15,461 nucleotides of DNA. Source: Syntrophaceae bacterium (GTDB lineage: Bacteria > Desulfobacterota > Syntrophia > Syntrophales > UBA2210). This document shows positions 13,999 to 15,461 of the stretch, one piece after another. The DNA lies in the NCBI GenBank assembly GCA_030619435.1, contig JAUXBI010000007.1, positions 1 to 15,461 of the forward strand, written 5' to 3'. Made by a program: the position numbers and the translations under genes. Position 1 is the stretch's first letter. Each line of letters begins with the position of its first letter. Under the pieces are notes generated by a model. The model searched no databases. It had not been told where the DNA came from and saw only the letters and a program-made list of their open reading frames with translations.

Positions 13999-15351
13999 TT
14001 GAAAAACAAAGTCCACATCATAAGCCTGGGATGTCCCAAAAACCTCGTAGATTCAGAAGTGATGGCCGCTGCTCTGGGTGGGGGCGGTTTTGAGGTCATT
14101 TCCCTTCCTGAAAACGCGGATATAATAATTATCAATACCTGTACCTTTATTCTACCGGCAAAGGAAGAGTCGATTGATGAAATCTTCCGTATGGCGGAAC
14201 TGAAGAGAGCGGGCATGTGCCGGTATCTGATAGTTACGGGTTGCCTGCCTCAGAGATATGGAACCATACTCGAAAAAGAGATTCCGGAAGTTGATCTTTT
14301 CCTGGGGACGGGCGAAATTCCCCTCATAGCTGATCTCATTGCGTCACTGCAAAAAGAAGAACAACCGGAACAGCGTTCTTTCATAGGAAAACCTGATTTT
14401 CTTATGAACTCTTCACACCCGCGTCTGTTGTCGACGCCACCCCACACCGCGTATCTGAAAATCGCGGAGGGATGCTCCAACCACTGTTCCTACTGCGTGA
14501 TACCATTCGTCCGGGGAAAATTCAGAAGCAGGCAGATGGATGACATATTGCGAGAGGCCGAAACGCTTGCACAGGGGGGTGTTAAGGAGATTATTATAGC
14601 GGCCCAGGAGACCACCCTTTACGGGAGAGACCTGGGATATGCCTCAGGATTGAGCTCTTTGTTGAGAGAAATTGCCCTGATAGACGGGATCAGGTGGATC
14701 AGGTTGCTCTATACGTATCCGGCGGATCTGGATGACGAACTGTTCAGGACCATCCGCAATGTCGAAAAAATATGCAACTATATCGACATTCCTGTACAGC
14801 ACATAGATGACACTATACTGGGTTCCATGAACAGGAAGGGCGACAGCAGACTTATAAAAAATGTCATAGCGAGTGCCAGAAAGATTATTCCCGATGTGGC
14901 TCTGAGGACATCATTGATTGTGGGATTTCCCGGAGAGACGCAGGAGAGGTTTGACAGGCTCCTCGCGTTTGTGAGAAAGACAAGATTTGATCATGTGGGG
15001 GTGTTTGAGTATTCGAGAGAAGAGGGAACCGGGGCAGACGCGCTTCCCGGTCATATTCCCGAGAGCGTAAAAGAGCTCAGAAGGGGGATTATAATGGAGG
15101 AGCAGGCGCTGATCTCCCGTGAGATAAATCAATCACTTATTGATTCCACAATGGAAATAGTCATAGAAGAGGAGTCGGATCTTCCGGGGTATGACTATAT
15201 CGGAAGAGCGAGGAGGCAGGCGCCTGACATAGACGGCATCACCTATGTGAAGGCAGGAGAAAAGGAGATGGGTGATATTGTAAAATGCCGGGTATCTTCA
15301 GCAGATGATTATGACCTGTTTGCCGAAGAGAAGGTGGAGAAAAAACCATGA
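13999..15351 (+). CDS. rimO: ribosomal protein S12 methylthiotransferase RimO
   Basis: The 450-residue radical-SAM enzyme adds a methylthio group to a conserved Asp of ribosomal protein S12. The N-terminal UPF0004 domain binds one [4Fe-4S] cluster through Cys12 (SLGCPKNLVDSE, the RimO rather than MiaB signature), Cys48 (INTCTF) and Cys82 (VTGCLPQR). The radical-SAM cluster uses CSNHCSYC (Cys159, Cys163, Cys166). A C-terminal TRAM domain covers about residues 375-445 (starting STMEIVIEEESD). The start is TTG 13999, one base after the ftsK stop; only a weak GGAAAG lies upstream, so expression may depend on translational coupling. The stop overlaps the next gene's ATG as ATGA. Confidence 0.96.
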   Translation: MKNKVHIISLGCPKNLVDSEVMAAALGGGGFEVISLPENADIIIINTCTFILPAKEESIDEIFRMAELKRAGMCRYLIVTGCLPQRYGTILEKEIPEVDLFLGTGEIPLIADLIASLQKEEQPEQRSFIGKPDFLMNSSHPRLLSTPPHTAYLKIAEGCSNHCSYCVIPFVRGKFRSRQMDDILREAETLAQGGVKEIIIAAQETTLYGRDLGYASGLSSLLREIALIDGIRWIRLLYTYPADLDDELFRTIRNVEKICNYIDIPVQHIDDTILGSMNRKGDSRLIKNVIASARKIIPDVALRTSLIVGFPGETQERFDRLLAFVRKTRFDHVGVFEYSREEGTGADALPGHIPESVKELRRGIIMEEQALISREINQSLIDSTMEIVIEEESDLPGYDYIGRARRQAPDIDGITYVKAGEKEMGDIVKCRVSSADDYDLFAEEKVEKKP

Positions 15352-15461
15352 TTGTGATGAAATTTGGGGGCACCTCGATCGAGGACACTCCTTCTGTTGA
15401 GAGGGTTGTGGGAATCATAGCTTCCCGGCTTGAGCAATGTCCGGTGGTGGTCAATTCCGCC
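15348..15461 (+). CDS. aspartate kinase, N-terminal part (3' truncated)
   Basis: Thirty-eight codons are visible, starting MIVMKFGGTSIEDTPSVERV and ending at VVVNSA at the right edge. MKFGGTS is the nucleotide-binding start of aspartate kinases, the first step toward Lys, Thr, Met and Ile. The final VVVNSA sits where family members have VVVVSA. AAGGTGGAG (15331-15339) provides a good ribosome-binding site nine bases from the ATG. The ATGA overlap with rimO indicates cotranscription. Isoform (lysC or a fused thrA/metL type) cannot be told from this length, and a related amino-acid kinase cannot be fully excluded. Confidence 0.85.
   Translation, partial: MIVMKFGGTSIEDTPSVERVVGIIASRLEQCPVVVNSA

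Overview
The window looks like chromosomal DNA of a strict anaerobe, most likely a Deltaproteobacterium/Desulfobacterota-like bacterium (syntroph or sulfate-reducer type). The grounds are an oxygen-sensitive 2-hydroxyacyl-CoA dehydratase/benzoyl-CoA reductase-type system at the left edge, housekeeping genes in a style familiar from that group (RodZ-like HTH protein, TatA, UppP, FtsK, RimO), mid-range GC and frequent TTG starts. The lineage is an inference, not a demonstration. I see no mobile element, CRISPR array, rRNA or tRNA.

Region 1 (1-1253, + strand): the C-terminal part of a 2-hydroxyacyl-CoA dehydratase/benzoyl-CoA reductase family subunit, a possible 29-codon ORF, and the ATP-dependent [4Fe-4S] activator that injects electrons into such enzymes. 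Region 2 (1397-5196, +): a tight four-gene block of GT4 glycosyltransferase, SAM methyltransferase, a terpenoid-cyclase/six-hairpin-like protein and a left-handed beta-helix acyltransferase. Three of the genes overlap or nearly abut the next. They probably act together on a glycoside or glycolipid whose identity is unknown, and this is the best candidate for an undescribed pathway here.

Region 3 (5268-8700, - strand): a small two-helix membrane protein, a strong terminator, an NCS2/UraA-like multi-pass permease of unknown substrate with a complex inverted-repeat region upstream, and the AAA+ ATPase RarA. Region 4 (8971-10702): a RodZ-like HTH/membrane protein and TatA on +, facing ssb on -, with a shared hairpin between the convergent tatA and ssb. 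Region 5 (10928-15461, +): uppP, ftsK, rimO and the start of an aspartate kinase gene, closely spaced. The ftsK-rimO gap is one base and the rimO-lysC junction is an ATGA overlap, so these are probably one transcription unit.

The intergenic spaces of regions 3-5 carry several copies of a short palindrome of the form CCCGAY-NN-RTCGGG, a likely dispersed repeat of this genome. Four genes on the + strand (acyltransferase, uppP, ftsK, rimO) appear to start with TTG, so some starts given here rest on ribosome-binding-site position or family comparison.
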